14,125 nucleotides of DNA from assembly GCA_023457175.1 (NCBI GenBank), contig JAEWMM010000104.1, forward strand, positions 1-14,125, in the 5' to 3' direction. The notes beneath the pieces were generated by a model that did not search any database, was not told the DNA's origin, and worked only from the letters and a program-made list of their open reading frames with translations. Positions 1-6,565 of this stretch are shown one piece after another; positions within the stretch are counted from its first letter, which is position 1, and each line of letters begins with the position of its first letter. This DNA is from Bacillota bacterium (GTDB lineage: Bacteria > Bacillota > Clostridia > Oscillospirales > Ruminococcaceae). Both the position numbers and the translations under genes were made by a program.

Positions 1-414
1 GCGGATGTGTTCATCGGCGTTTCCGCTCCCGGAACCGTTACCGGCGAGATGGTGCGCACGATGGCGGACAAGGCGATTCTCTTCCCGATGGCCAACCCCA
101 CGCCCGAAATTATGCCGGATGAAGCTATTGCCGCAGGCGCTGCGGTGGTTGGTACCGGCCGCTCCGACTTTGCGAACCAGATCAATAACGTGTTGGCGTT
201 CCCGGGCATTTTCCGCGGTGCTTTCGACGTGCGCGCTTCGGACATCAACGACGAGATGAAGATTGCCGCCGCCTATGCGCTGGCAGGGCTTGTCTCGGAC
301 GGGGAACTGTCAAGCGAGTACATCATCCCCGCGCCGTTTGATCCGCGCGTCAGGGATGCGGTAGCCGCTGCCGTTGCCGAGGCCGCGCGCAAAAGCGGCG
401 TCGCCAGAATCTGA
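1..414 (+). CDS. Malic enzyme (oxaloacetate-decarboxylating malate dehydrogenase), C-terminal part
   Basis: The frame is open from base 1, so the start lies outside the window; 137 codons remain before TGA at 412-414. The enzyme converts malate to pyruvate and CO2 with reduction of NAD(P), linking C4 acids to pyruvate in the cytoplasm. The visible part is the end of the NAD(P)-binding domain and the C-terminal helices. It carries family signatures: [13 protein letters not shown] near the start, [10 protein letters not shown] at about residues 28-37, and [20 protein letters not shown] at about residues 56-75. The last is the block around the active site and NAD-binding fold in bacterial malic enzymes. 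Cofactor preference cannot be read because the dinucleotide-binding glycine loop is upstream of the window. A strong hairpin 12 bases after the stop suggests it ends its transcription unit. Family assignment is very secure; the fragment looks intact. Confidence 0.95.
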   Translation, partial: ADVFIGVSAPGTVTGEMVRTMADKAILFPMANPTPEIMPDEAIAAGAAVVGTGRSDFANQINNVLAFPGIFRGAFDVRASDINDEMKIAAAYALAGLVSDGELSSEYIIPAPFDPRVRDAVAAAVAEAARKSGVARI

Positions 415-425
415 TTTTACAGTAT

Positions 426-458
426 GCTGCGGATGGCTTTGGCCGTCCGCGGCATTTT
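426..458 (+). terminator. Hairpin terminator after the malic enzyme gene
   Basis: Bases 426-437 pair with 442-453 over 12 base pairs (two are G-T) around a TTTG loop, followed directly by ATTTT. The stem is very GC-rich and starts 12 bases after the stop codon. The T tract is short, so efficiency is uncertain. Confidence 0.7.
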
Positions 459-476
459 GCTGCGTCTGTACGCCTG

Positions 477-554
477 ACACCGAATATGGCGCCCGCTTTC
501 GGTGTGTTTAGTATGACAAAAGCAAAACGCTTTTTGGCGGACTTTCTGTCATAC
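477..554. other. Two further inverted repeats upstream of the hexomutase promoter
   Basis: ACACCGAA (477-484) pairs with TTCGGTGT (498-505). GTATGACA (511-518) pairs with TGTCATAC (547-554), enclosing a smaller hairpin AAAAGC/GCTTTT (518-523 with 529-534) that runs into a T tract. They lie between the malic enzyme terminator and the promoter at 579-606. They could be secondary terminators or operator-like sites; the sequence does not decide between these. Confidence 0.45.
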
Positions 555-578
555 AAAGAGAAAAAAAGAGCTGTCAGG

Positions 579-606
579 TTGTGTTGGAGCCAAAGAGGTG
601 TATAAT
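579..606 (+). promoter_or_regulatory. Candidate housekeeping promoter for the phosphohexomutase gene
   Basis: A perfect -10 box TATAAT lies at 601-606. The best -35 is TTGTGT at 579-584 with a 16-base spacer, matching only three consensus positions. It lies about 50 bases upstream of the start codon. The -10 is convincing, the -35 is not. Confidence 0.5.
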
Positions 607-658
607 AAATTTAACCTGAGCGATACAACGGCAACATGAAAACCGGGGAGAGATGCTG

Positions 659-2158
659 ATGAACACCGACCTTTCATCGCTGCAAAACGGCAGCGATATC
701 CGCGGGGTGGCGCTGGCCGTGCCAAACGGCGCGCCGGTCAACCTCACGGAGGATATTGCGAATAAAATTGCAATTGCTTTTGTGTACCATATAGCCCAAA
801 AGACCGGAAAAGCATGCGAAAGCCTTAAAATCGGCGTGGGGCACGATTCGCGCGTGACGGCCCCGGCGCTGAAAAAAGCGATTCTCGCGGGCGTGCTGGC
901 CGCGGGCGCACAGGCGTTTGACTGTGCGATGGCTTCCACCCCTGCGATGTTCTGCGCCACCATCTATCCCGAGACGAATTTTGACGGCTCGGTGATGATC
1001 ACGGCCAGCCACCTGCCGATGGAGCGAAACGGCCTTAAGCTCTTTAGCCGCGACGGTGGTTTTGATAAGCCGGATATCAAGGCGGTCTTGCAGGCGGCGG
1101 AGACGATCGCCCCGGCATACAGCCAAAAAGCCGTGCGGGAATTCGATTTAATCGCATTATATTCAAACGATCTTTGCGAGAAGATTAAGCGCGGCGTCAA
1201 TGCCGCAGACTATGAGCATCCGCTCGACGGGCTACATGTGGTGCTCGACGCGGGCAACGGCGCGGGCGGCTTTTTTGCCGAGCGCGTGCTGCGGCCGCTG
1301 GGGGCGTCTATTGACGGCAGTCAGTTTCTGGAGCCGGACGGCACCTTTCCCAACCACATGCCAAACCCCGAAAACAAGGCGGCGATGGCCTCTATCCGGG
1401 CGGCGACGGTGCAAAACAACGCCGATCTCGGCATCATTTTTGATACCGACGTCGACCGCATGTCGGCGGTGCTGCCAAACGGTGAGACGGTTAACCGCGA
1501 CGCGATCATCGCCATGATGGCGGCGGTACTGGCGCCCGATTACCCCGGCGCGACCGTCGTGACCGACTCGGTCACCTCCGACCGGCTGACCGTATTTTTA
1601 GAGGGTACGCTGGGCCTTAAACACCACCGCTTTAAGCGCGGCTATAAAAATGTTATCAACGAGGCCATTCGCTTAAACAAAGCGGGCGTCGTCTGCCCGC
1701 TGGCTATCGAAACCTCCGGCCACGGCGCGCTGTCCGAAAACTACTTTCTCGATGACGGGGCCTATATGGCGGTCAAGCTGCTGGTAGCTGCCGCGCGTGC
1801 CAAGGCGCAGGGCAAGCGGCTGGGCGCGTTGATCGAGGCGCTGTCCCCCGCGTTTGAAGAAAAAGAGGTGCGCATTCCGATTGCGGGCGCTGATTTTGCC
1901 CAAACCGGCAGAGCGGCGCTCAAGGCCTTTGAGGAACGGGCGGCGCAGGCGGGCTATACCGTTGTGCCCAACTCTTATGAAGGGGTGCGGCTGACCTTCC
2001 CAGAGGGGTGGGCGCTGCTGCGCATGTCGCTGCACGACCCGCTGATGCCGCTTAATGTTGAGGGCAATGCTGCGGGCGACTGCCAAACGCTGCTGGACCG
2101 GGTGTCCGGTTTGCTGCAGGGTTTTGATGCGCTTGACCTGTCGGTGCTGGCTGAATAA
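659..2158 (+). CDS. Alpha-D-phosphohexomutase (phosphomannomutase/phosphoglucomutase family)
   Basis: A 499-residue protein of the family that moves phosphate between C6 and C1 of hexose phosphates, giving sugar-1-phosphates for polysaccharide and nucleotide-sugar synthesis. Three hallmarks are present in order: the phosphoserine loop TASHLP with Ser117, the Mg-binding loop DTDVDR at 262-267, and the sugar-recognition loop ETSGHGA starting at residue 351. The C-terminal phosphate-binding segment near NSYEGVRLTF follows. The sugar loop reads ETSGH rather than the GEMSGH or GEESGH of classical enzymes. This matches a less studied branch also found in plant plastids, so the preferred sugar (glucose or mannose) is not certain. 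I chose the ATG at 659 over the one at 653 because GGGGAG at 645-650 then sits about eight bases away instead of two. It is preceded by a promoter and followed by a hairpin terminator, so it is probably monocistronic. Confidence 0.92.
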   Translation: MNTDLSSLQNGSDIRGVALAVPNGAPVNLTEDIANKIAIAFVYHIAQKTGKACESLKIGVGHDSRVTAPALKKAILAGVLAAGAQAFDCAMASTPAMFCATIYPETNFDGSVMITASHLPMERNGLKLFSRDGGFDKPDIKAVLQAAETIAPAYSQKAVREFDLIALYSNDLCEKIKRGVNAADYEHPLDGLHVVLDAGNGAGGFFAERVLRPLGASIDGSQFLEPDGTFPNHMPNPENKAAMASIRAATVQNNADLGIIFDTDVDRMSAVLPNGETVNRDAIIAMMAAVLAPDYPGATVVTDSVTSDRLTVFLEGTLGLKHHRFKRGYKNVINEAIRLNKAGVVCPLAIETSGHGALSENYFLDDGAYMAVKLLVAAARAKAQGKRLGALIEALSPAFEEKEVRIPIAGADFAQTGRAALKAFEERAAQAGYTVVPNSYEGVRLTFPEGWALLRMSLHDPLMPLNVEGNAAGDCQTLLDRVSGLLQGFDALDLSVLAE

Positions 2159-2243
2159 AAGGCCTGCGGCGCGATCGGCGGTGTTATTGGCATTTCTTTC
2201 CCGCCCGATAAAAAGGACGACTAAAAGGATTGGCTGCCCGCTG

Positions 2244-2300
2244 GCTCAAGCGCTTTGTACAATAAGGCGCTTCGCCTTTGCGCGCTTGGGCGGATTTTTT
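2244..2300 (+). terminator. Compound hairpin terminator after the phosphohexomutase gene
   Basis: GGCTCAAGCGC (2244-2253 region) pairs with GCGCTTGGGC (2282-2291, one G-T pair), enclosing a perfect inner hairpin AAGGCG-CTT-CGCCTT (2264-2278). Six T residues follow at 2295-2300. The structure lies about 90 bases after the stop at 2158, in the gap before the transketolase genes. Confidence 0.6.
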
Positions 2301-2385
2301 AATTGCCCGAATGCGTTCACATTAAAAATAGTCTAAAATAACGGACGGCATTGCCGGACAGAAACGAATTGAAAGGAAATTTACT

Positions 2386-3228
2386 ATGGAACAATCTCGT
2401 GTCAGAGAGCTGGCGATTATCGCCACCAAAGCGCGGCTGGCTGCGCTGAGGGCTGTGCACCGCTGCAGCTCGGGTCATGTCGGCGGGTCGTTTTCCGCAA
2501 TGGATATGCTCACGGTCTTATATTTTGAGGCGATGAACGCAGACCCGGCTCAGGCCAAGCGCCCCGACCGCGACCGCTTTGTGCTCTCAAAGGGGCATTG
2601 TACCCCCGGGCTTTACTCGGTGCTGGCGCTGCGCGGCTTCTTCCCCGAAAAAGATCTTGACCTCTTCCGCTCGATCGACGGGCACATGTCCGGACATGCT
2701 GAGATGCATCATGTCAACGGCGTCGACATGTCCACCGGCTCGTTGGGTCAGGGGCTTTCTGCCGCGGTGGGCATGGCGCTGGCCGGCAAGCTCGATCAGA
2801 AGAATTACCGCGTCTACGCCATGATGGGCGACGGTGAAATTAACGAGGGACAGATTTGGGAGGCTGCAATGGCCGCCGCCAAATATCATCTTGATAACCT
2901 TTGCGGTATTATCGACGTCAACGGTCTTCAGATCGACGGCGCTACCAAGGACGTCATGCCCAGCGAGCCGCTCGACAAAAAGTGGGAGGCCTTCGGATGG
3001 AAGGTGCTCAAGGTGGACGGCCACGACTATGCTGCTTTTAAGTCGGCGCTCGACGAGGCCGGAACCATTCAGGGACAGCCTGTTATGATACTGGCTAAGA
3101 CCGTCAAGGGTAAGGGCATTTCTTATATGGAAAATAACCATGGATGGCACGGCACAGCCCCCAACGACGAACAGTACGAGCAGGGCAAGGCCGAGCTGGA
3201 AGCATTTTTGAAAGGACTGGAGGGTTAA
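2386..3228 (+). CDS. Transketolase, N-terminal (ThDP pyrophosphate-binding) subunit
   Basis: A 280-residue half of a split transketolase. Transketolase transfers two-carbon ketol units between sugar phosphates in the non-oxidative pentose phosphate pathway, using thiamine diphosphate (ThDP). This subunit holds the pyrophosphate/Mg-binding domain: SSGHVGGSFSAMD at about 28-40, VLSKGH at 66-71, STGSLGQGLS at 116-125, and the ThDP motif beginning GDGEINEGQ at 148 and closing at Asn179. Its length and stop position match the separate N subunits of clostridia and archaea, so it is not a truncation. AAAGGAAA about ten bases before ATG 2386 serves as RBS. The partner gene begins four bases after this stop, so the two are almost certainly co-transcribed and co-translated to form the heteromeric enzyme. 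A related dihydroxyacetone-type or 1-deoxy-D-xylulose synthase is less likely given the split form and motifs. Confidence 0.94.
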   Translation: MEQSRVRELAIIATKARLAALRAVHRCSSGHVGGSFSAMDMLTVLYFEAMNADPAQAKRPDRDRFVLSKGHCTPGLYSVLALRGFFPEKDLDLFRSIDGHMSGHAEMHHVNGVDMSTGSLGQGLSAAVGMALAGKLDQKNYRVYAMMGDGEINEGQIWEAAMAAAKYHLDNLCGIIDVNGLQIDGATKDVMPSEPLDKKWEAFGWKVLKVDGHDYAAFKSALDEAGTIQGQPVMILAKTVKGKGISYMENNHGWHGTAPNDEQYEQGKAELEAFLKGLEG

Positions 3229-3232
3229 GACG

Positions 3233-4186
3233 ATGGGTGAAGTGATTGCAACACGCGCCGCCTATGGCAAAGCGCTGGTCAAGCTGGCCGATAGATACCC
3301 CGAGCTGGTGGTGCTGGATGCAGACCTTTCGGGCTCGACCATGTCGAGCGGGTTTGCCAAAGCCTGCCCGGAACGATTTTTTAATATGGGCATTGCCGAG
3401 GCAAATATGGCCGGCGTAGGCGCCGGCTTGGCGACCTGCGGCAAAAAGGTGTTCATCAATACCTTTGCTATGTTCGCTGCGGGCCGTGCTTGGGAACAGA
3501 TTCGCAATTCCATCTGCTACCCGCATTTAAACGTCAAGGTTGTCGGTTCGCACGGCGGTCTCTCGGTCGGCGAGGACGGCGCAACCCACCAGTGCATTGA
3601 GGATTTTGCGCTGATGCGCGCTATTCCGGGCATGATGGTGCTGTGCCCCTGCGACGGCCATGAAATGGAACTGGCGGTCGGGGCGCTGCTTGAATACGAC
3701 GGCCCCGCCTATATGCGTCTGGGGCGTCTGCCGGTCGAGACGGTGACCGACGCGGCTGCGGTTGCGGCGCATCCTTTTGAGCTGGGCAAGGGCGTTACGC
3801 TCAAAGACGGTTTGGATGTGACGCTTGTTGCGGTAGGCATGATGGTGCAGGAGGCGCTCAAGGCTGCCGAGCTGCTGGCGACGGAGGGCGTCTCGGCCCG
3901 CGTTATCAATATGCATACCATCAAGCCGCTGGACGGTGACCTTCTGCTCAAGGCTGCGCAGGAGACCGGCGCGATTGTCACGAGCGAAGAGCATAATGTG
4001 CTTGGCGGCCTCGGCGCGGCGGTGGCCGAATTCTTAAGTGAAAATTACCCGGTGCCGGTCGTCCGTCACGGCGTACAGGACGAATTTGGCCGTTCGGGCA
4101 AGGCGCAGGCGGTGCTCAAGGCTTATAAGCTGACCGCCGAAGAAATTGCGGTAAAAGCGAAGCTGGCCATCTCAAAGAAAAAATAG
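3233..4186 (+). CDS. Transketolase, C-terminal (pyrimidine-binding and Rossmann) subunit
   Basis: A 317-residue partner of the preceding gene. It carries the pyrimidine-binding domain with the catalytic glutamate in NMGIAEANM (Glu56), which activates the ThDP aminopyrimidine ring. The segment GGLSVGEDGATHQCIEDFAL (about 107-126) is diagnostic of transketolases, and PAYMRLGRLPV follows. The C-terminal transketolase domain (about 190-310) contains NMHTIKPLD and SEEHNVLGGLG. The start ATG at 3233 is preceded by GGAGG at 3220-3224, inside the end of the upstream gene, with a four-base gap between the genes. Each subunit alone lacks half of the active site. The two genes thus encode one pentose phosphate enzyme, whose usual role in fermentative clostridia is to supply pentoses and erythrose-4-phosphate or to feed pentoses into glycolysis. 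Confidence 0.94.
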   Translation: MGEVIATRAAYGKALVKLADRYPELVVLDADLSGSTMSSGFAKACPERFFNMGIAEANMAGVGAGLATCGKKVFINTFAMFAAGRAWEQIRNSICYPHLNVKVVGSHGGLSVGEDGATHQCIEDFALMRAIPGMMVLCPCDGHEMELAVGALLEYDGPAYMRLGRLPVETVTDAAAVAAHPFELGKGVTLKDGLDVTLVAVGMMVQEALKAAELLATEGVSARVINMHTIKPLDGDLLLKAAQETGAIVTSEEHNVLGGLGAAVAEFLSENYPVPVVRHGVQDEFGRSGKAQAVLKAYKLTAEEIAVKAKLAISKKK

Positions 4187-4198
4187 GACGCTATAGTC

Positions 4199-4334
4199 AA
4201 ACAATTTAGAAACAGGCGCAGGAATGGCGCGGGCATTTTGTGTCCGGCAAGGCGGAAAACACAGGTGGGCTGGCCTCGTCTAAGGATTACAACGCGGCAA
4301 GACGCAAAACAGACCGTCAAGGTAGTCCTGTTTT
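4199..4334 (+). repeat. Dispersed structured repeat, copy A
   Basis: Blocks shared in the same order with 6040-6153: GAAACAGG-GCAGGA at 4209-4223, ATTTTGTG at 4235-4242, ACAACGCGG at 4289-4297, GCAAAACAG at 4304-4312 and TCCTGTTT at 4326-4333. The ends are complementary (AAACAGG against CCTGTTT). An internal hairpin TCCG/CGGA lies near 4243-4256. It is longer than copy B because of an insertion between the second and third blocks. It occupies the gap after the transketolase genes. No open frame or known RNA family was recognised. Confidence 0.65.
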
Positions 4335-4360
4335 AAGATGTTTAACTATAAAATAAACGG

Positions 4361-4397
4361 GCGCGGCAGCGGGTTTTTCGGCCCGCCGCCGCGCTTT
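4361..4397 (+). terminator. GC-rich hairpin between the transketolase and EamA genes
   Basis: GCGCGGC-A-GCGGG (4361-4373) pairs with CCCGC-C-GCCGCGC (4382-4394), 12 pairs with one A-C mismatch, around a TTTTTCGG loop. Only TTT follows. It ends 44 bases before the EamA start codon, so it may terminate upstream transcription or act in the leader of the next gene. Confidence 0.5.
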
Positions 4398-4437
4398 GGG
4401 TTCATACAGGGGTGTGTCAAGCCCCGGAGGACAGCAC

Positions 4438-5322
4438 TTGGAAACAAACATAAAATATCTGATTTTGATTTTTGGCGTTTTCTCACTTTCGACCTCCGCC
4501 ATTTTTGTGCGTCTGGCCAATGCGCCCTCAGCTGTGACCGCTTTTTACAGATTACTGTTTGCATCAATGCTTCTTTTGCCGTTTTTATTGGGCAGCAAGC
4601 AAAACAGGCGGCAGGTGCGGTCGCTGTCCCGCGCGCAATGGGGGCTTACCGTTTTGTCGGGGCTGATTTTGGCTCTGCATTATATGCTGTGGTTTGAGTC
4701 GCTGCGGTACACCTCGGTGGCAAGCTCGACGGTTATCGTAACGCTGCAGCCGCTCTTTTCGATTACGATTGGCTATTTTGTTCTCAAAGAGCGTTTCTCA
4801 AAGCGGGCGATTGGCGGATGCCTGCTGGCGATGCTCGGTTGTTTTGTGATCGGCTGGGGCGATTTTCAGATCAGTGCACGGGCTCTGCTCGGAGATTTGA
4901 TGGCGTTTTTGGCCGCGGGCATCATCAGCATTTACTTTTTTATAGGGCAGAACATCAGAAAGCGCCTGTCCGCAATTGCATATTCCGTCATAGGCTATTT
5001 AAGCAGCGCGGTTTTTCTGGGCTGTTACGCGGTCGTTAAGCAGCATTCTTTCATGAGCTATCCGCGGTTTACATGGCTTGCTTTTGGGGGCTTGGCGCTT
5101 ATTTCGACTGTACTGGGACAATTCGTTTTTAACTGGATATTAAAGTGGATTCCGGCGACGGTCGTATCGGTCAGCATTTTAGGCGAGGCCATAGGAACCT
5201 GTATTTTAGCTTATTTTATTTTGCAGGAGGCCATTTCGCTTCAACAGGGCATCGGGATAGCGATTATTCTGCTCGGCCTGGCGCTCTTTTTTCTCAGCCC
5301 TAAAATTCAGCAAAAGGCGTAA
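4438..5322 (+). CDS. EamA-family (DMT superfamily) membrane transporter
   Basis: A 294-residue, highly hydrophobic protein with about ten predicted membrane segments in two EamA repeats (about 5-139 and 150-287). Typical family stretches are AFYRLLFASMLLLP (35-48), LQPLFSITIGYFVLKERFS (103-121) and SILGEAIGTCILAYFILQE (246-264). The two similar segments ending in LKE or LQE mark the duplicated halves. Members export or exchange small metabolites such as amino acids or nucleotide-sugar-like compounds. The substrate cannot be read from sequence. I chose the TTG at 4438 because CGGAGGA at 4425-4431 is seven bases upstream and the resulting protein begins right before the first membrane helix. 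The ATG at 4396 would add 14 residues, overlaps the end of the GC-rich hairpin and lacks a clear RBS. It is probably transcribed alone. Confidence 0.88.
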   Translation: METNIKYLILIFGVFSLSTSAIFVRLANAPSAVTAFYRLLFASMLLLPFLLGSKQNRRQVRSLSRAQWGLTVLSGLILALHYMLWFESLRYTSVASSTVIVTLQPLFSITIGYFVLKERFSKRAIGGCLLAMLGCFVIGWGDFQISARALLGDLMAFLAAGIISIYFFIGQNIRKRLSAIAYSVIGYLSSAVFLGCYAVVKQHSFMSYPRFTWLAFGGLALISTVLGQFVFNWILKWIPATVVSVSILGEAIGTCILAYFILQEAISLQQGIGIAIILLGLALFFLSPKIQQKA

Positions 5323-5470
5323 TGCAGTCCTTTTAGCACAGCGCTTGGCGCAGCCCGGTTGACAAATGGCAGTTCTTTGCGCGTCTTAACCGGCGCGGGA
5401 GATCGCCTGAAAGAACGCGGATGGCGCGTTATGCCGTCCAAAGAAAATAAATTGTTGGGGTGTTGTAGTT

Positions 5471-5953
5471 ATGTGCGACGCGGACACGCTGCTTCAAATC
5501 GTGATTGCCGAAGCCAAGGCGCTCGGTATTCCGGTGCCAAACGGTATTCTGCCAAAGGTTCTGATCAACACCCGCGCCAAAACGCGCTTTGGGCGCTGCG
5601 TCGTTTCAGCAAACGGCAGCTGCCGTATTGAGTTGGCCGCACGGGTGGCTGCCGCGGGGGAACGCGCCTGCAAAACGGTGCTGGCGCATGAGGTATTGCA
5701 TAGCTGCAAGGGCTGCCGCAACCATCAAGCGCGGTGGAAAGCGTATGCCGAGCGGATGAACGCTGCCTACGGCTACGACATCCGGCGCACGCACAGTCCG
5801 GAGGCGCTCGGTGTTTTAGATGACGCGCCCTGCCGCTACCGGCTGCGCTGCTGCCGCTGCGGCGCGCAGCTTCAAAGGATGAAAAAAAGCCCCCTTGTGC
5901 AGCACCCGGAGCGCTACCGGTGCCGTTGCGGGGGGCAATTTATGACACTTTAA
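5471..5953 (+). CDS. SprT-like zinc metallopeptidase-type protein
   Basis: A 160-residue protein of the SprT-like group. The zinc-protease motif HEVLH is at 73-77 in LAHEVLHSCKGC, and a possible third ligand lies in the following NHQARWK stretch (His85). Near the C-terminus is a zinc-ribbon-like domain: CCRC at 127-130 and CRCGG at 151-155. The second knuckle is C-x-C rather than the usual C-x2-C. Bacterial SprT-like proteins are poorly characterised; eukaryotic relatives (Spartan) degrade DNA-protein crosslinks, but that role should not be assumed here. The ATG at 5471 is the only sensible start; a weak GGGG RBS lies about ten bases before it. A consensus -35 TTGACA at 5359-5364 lies upstream but has no good -10. 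Domain identification is firm, function open. Confidence 0.82.
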   Translation: MCDADTLLQIVIAEAKALGIPVPNGILPKVLINTRAKTRFGRCVVSANGSCRIELAARVAAAGERACKTVLAHEVLHSCKGCRNHQARWKAYAERMNAAYGYDIRRTHSPEALGVLDDAPCRYRLRCCRCGAQLQRMKKSPLVQHPERYRCRCGGQFMTL

Positions 5954-6039
5954 AAAGGGGCTTTATTTTCAGGACCTGCCGCCGTGTCCAAGCCCATGCT
6001 TATGGAACGAAGCAGCCTTTCTCTTTAGGCTCTGTACTC

Positions 6040-6153
6040 AAACAGCCTGAAAATAGGAGCAGGATTAGCGCACGGCTATTTTGTGCACGCCAGGGATGGC
6101 GAACAACAACGCGGTGAGGCGGCAAAAAACAGCTGCAAAAGACAATCCTGTTT
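6040..6153 (+). repeat. Dispersed structured repeat, copy B
   Basis: Same orientation and block order as 4199-4334: GAAAATAGG-GCAGGA at 6049-6064, ATTTTGTG at 6078-6085, ACAACGCGG at 6106-6114, GCAAAAAACAG at 6122-6132 and TCCTGTTT at 6146-6153. The ends form a perfect inverted repeat, CAGGATT (6060-6066) with AATCCTG (6144-6150). An internal perfect hairpin CGCCA-GGGA-TGGCG lies at 6088-6101, where copy A has a different sequence that also folds. It lies in the convergent gap between the SprT-like gene and the sporulation operon. Confidence 0.65.
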
Positions 6154-6180
6154 CCACTAAAGATAAGGCCGCGCCGCCCA

Positions 6181-6555
6181 TCAAACAAGCCCGGCGTTCT
6201 TATAAAACTCCTGCTCCTGCCGGTATCTTTTGTGGGCTTGAAGCCGCTCCCGGATATAAAGGGACGTGCGGGTGAAGATGCGCCAGTCCTCAGGCACCAC
6301 CCACGCCTCGGTACGCTGGAGCGTTTCGGCGAACCGTTCCGCCGCCGTCAAATCCAGCCGGTATTGCCTGGTGGGCGTATCCAACTCGTAAACGAGCGGC
6401 TCGACCTGCTCCAGCCTCAGCGAGGGTAAAAAACCGTTGAACCCGTTGCGGTCAGCCTTGAGGTCAACCCACACAAGGCAGACGACAAAGCAAAAAACAA
6501 TTAATGTAATGACAAAGGACGAAAAGAAAACGCGCAACAGTTCTTTTCTTTGCAT
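6181..6555 (-). CDS. Small single-pass membrane protein downstream of spoIIP (hypothetical)
   Basis: A 124-residue protein I do not recognise. It begins MQRKELLRVFF, has one strong hydrophobic segment at about 8-30, then a polar domain of about 90 residues with no cysteines after the membrane segment and a basic, charged C-terminal third (RERLQAHKRYRQEQEF). This predicts an N-terminal anchor with an outside domain. The start at 6555 is ten bases after the spoIIP stop, with a poor RBS (AAGGGAAG overlapping the spoIIP end, about 14 bases away), which suggests coupling to spoIIP translation. The frame stays open upstream to 6675 inside spoIIP, but that extension would be overlapping coding and lacks support. 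By position it is likely the third gene of gpr-spoIIP and may be made during sporulation; that is inference from context only. Confidence 0.68.
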   Translation of the reverse strand: MQRKELLRVFFSSFVITLIVFCFVVCLVWVDLKADRNGFNGFLPSLRLEQVEPLVYELDTPTRQYRLDLTAAERFAETLQRTEAWVVPEDWRIFTRTSLYIRERLQAHKRYRQEQEFYKNAGLV

Positions 6556-6565
6556 AATATGAAAT

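Noticed and set aside
2386..4186. A frameshifted single transketolase gene
   Set aside because: Each half has its own RBS, start and proper domain boundary, and split transketolases are normal in clostridia.
5359..5631. A forward 90-codon frame starting with TTG and overlapping the SprT-like gene
   Set aside because: It overlaps a gene with clear HExxH and zinc-ribbon motifs in another frame; its start is the TTG of a -35-like TTGACA.
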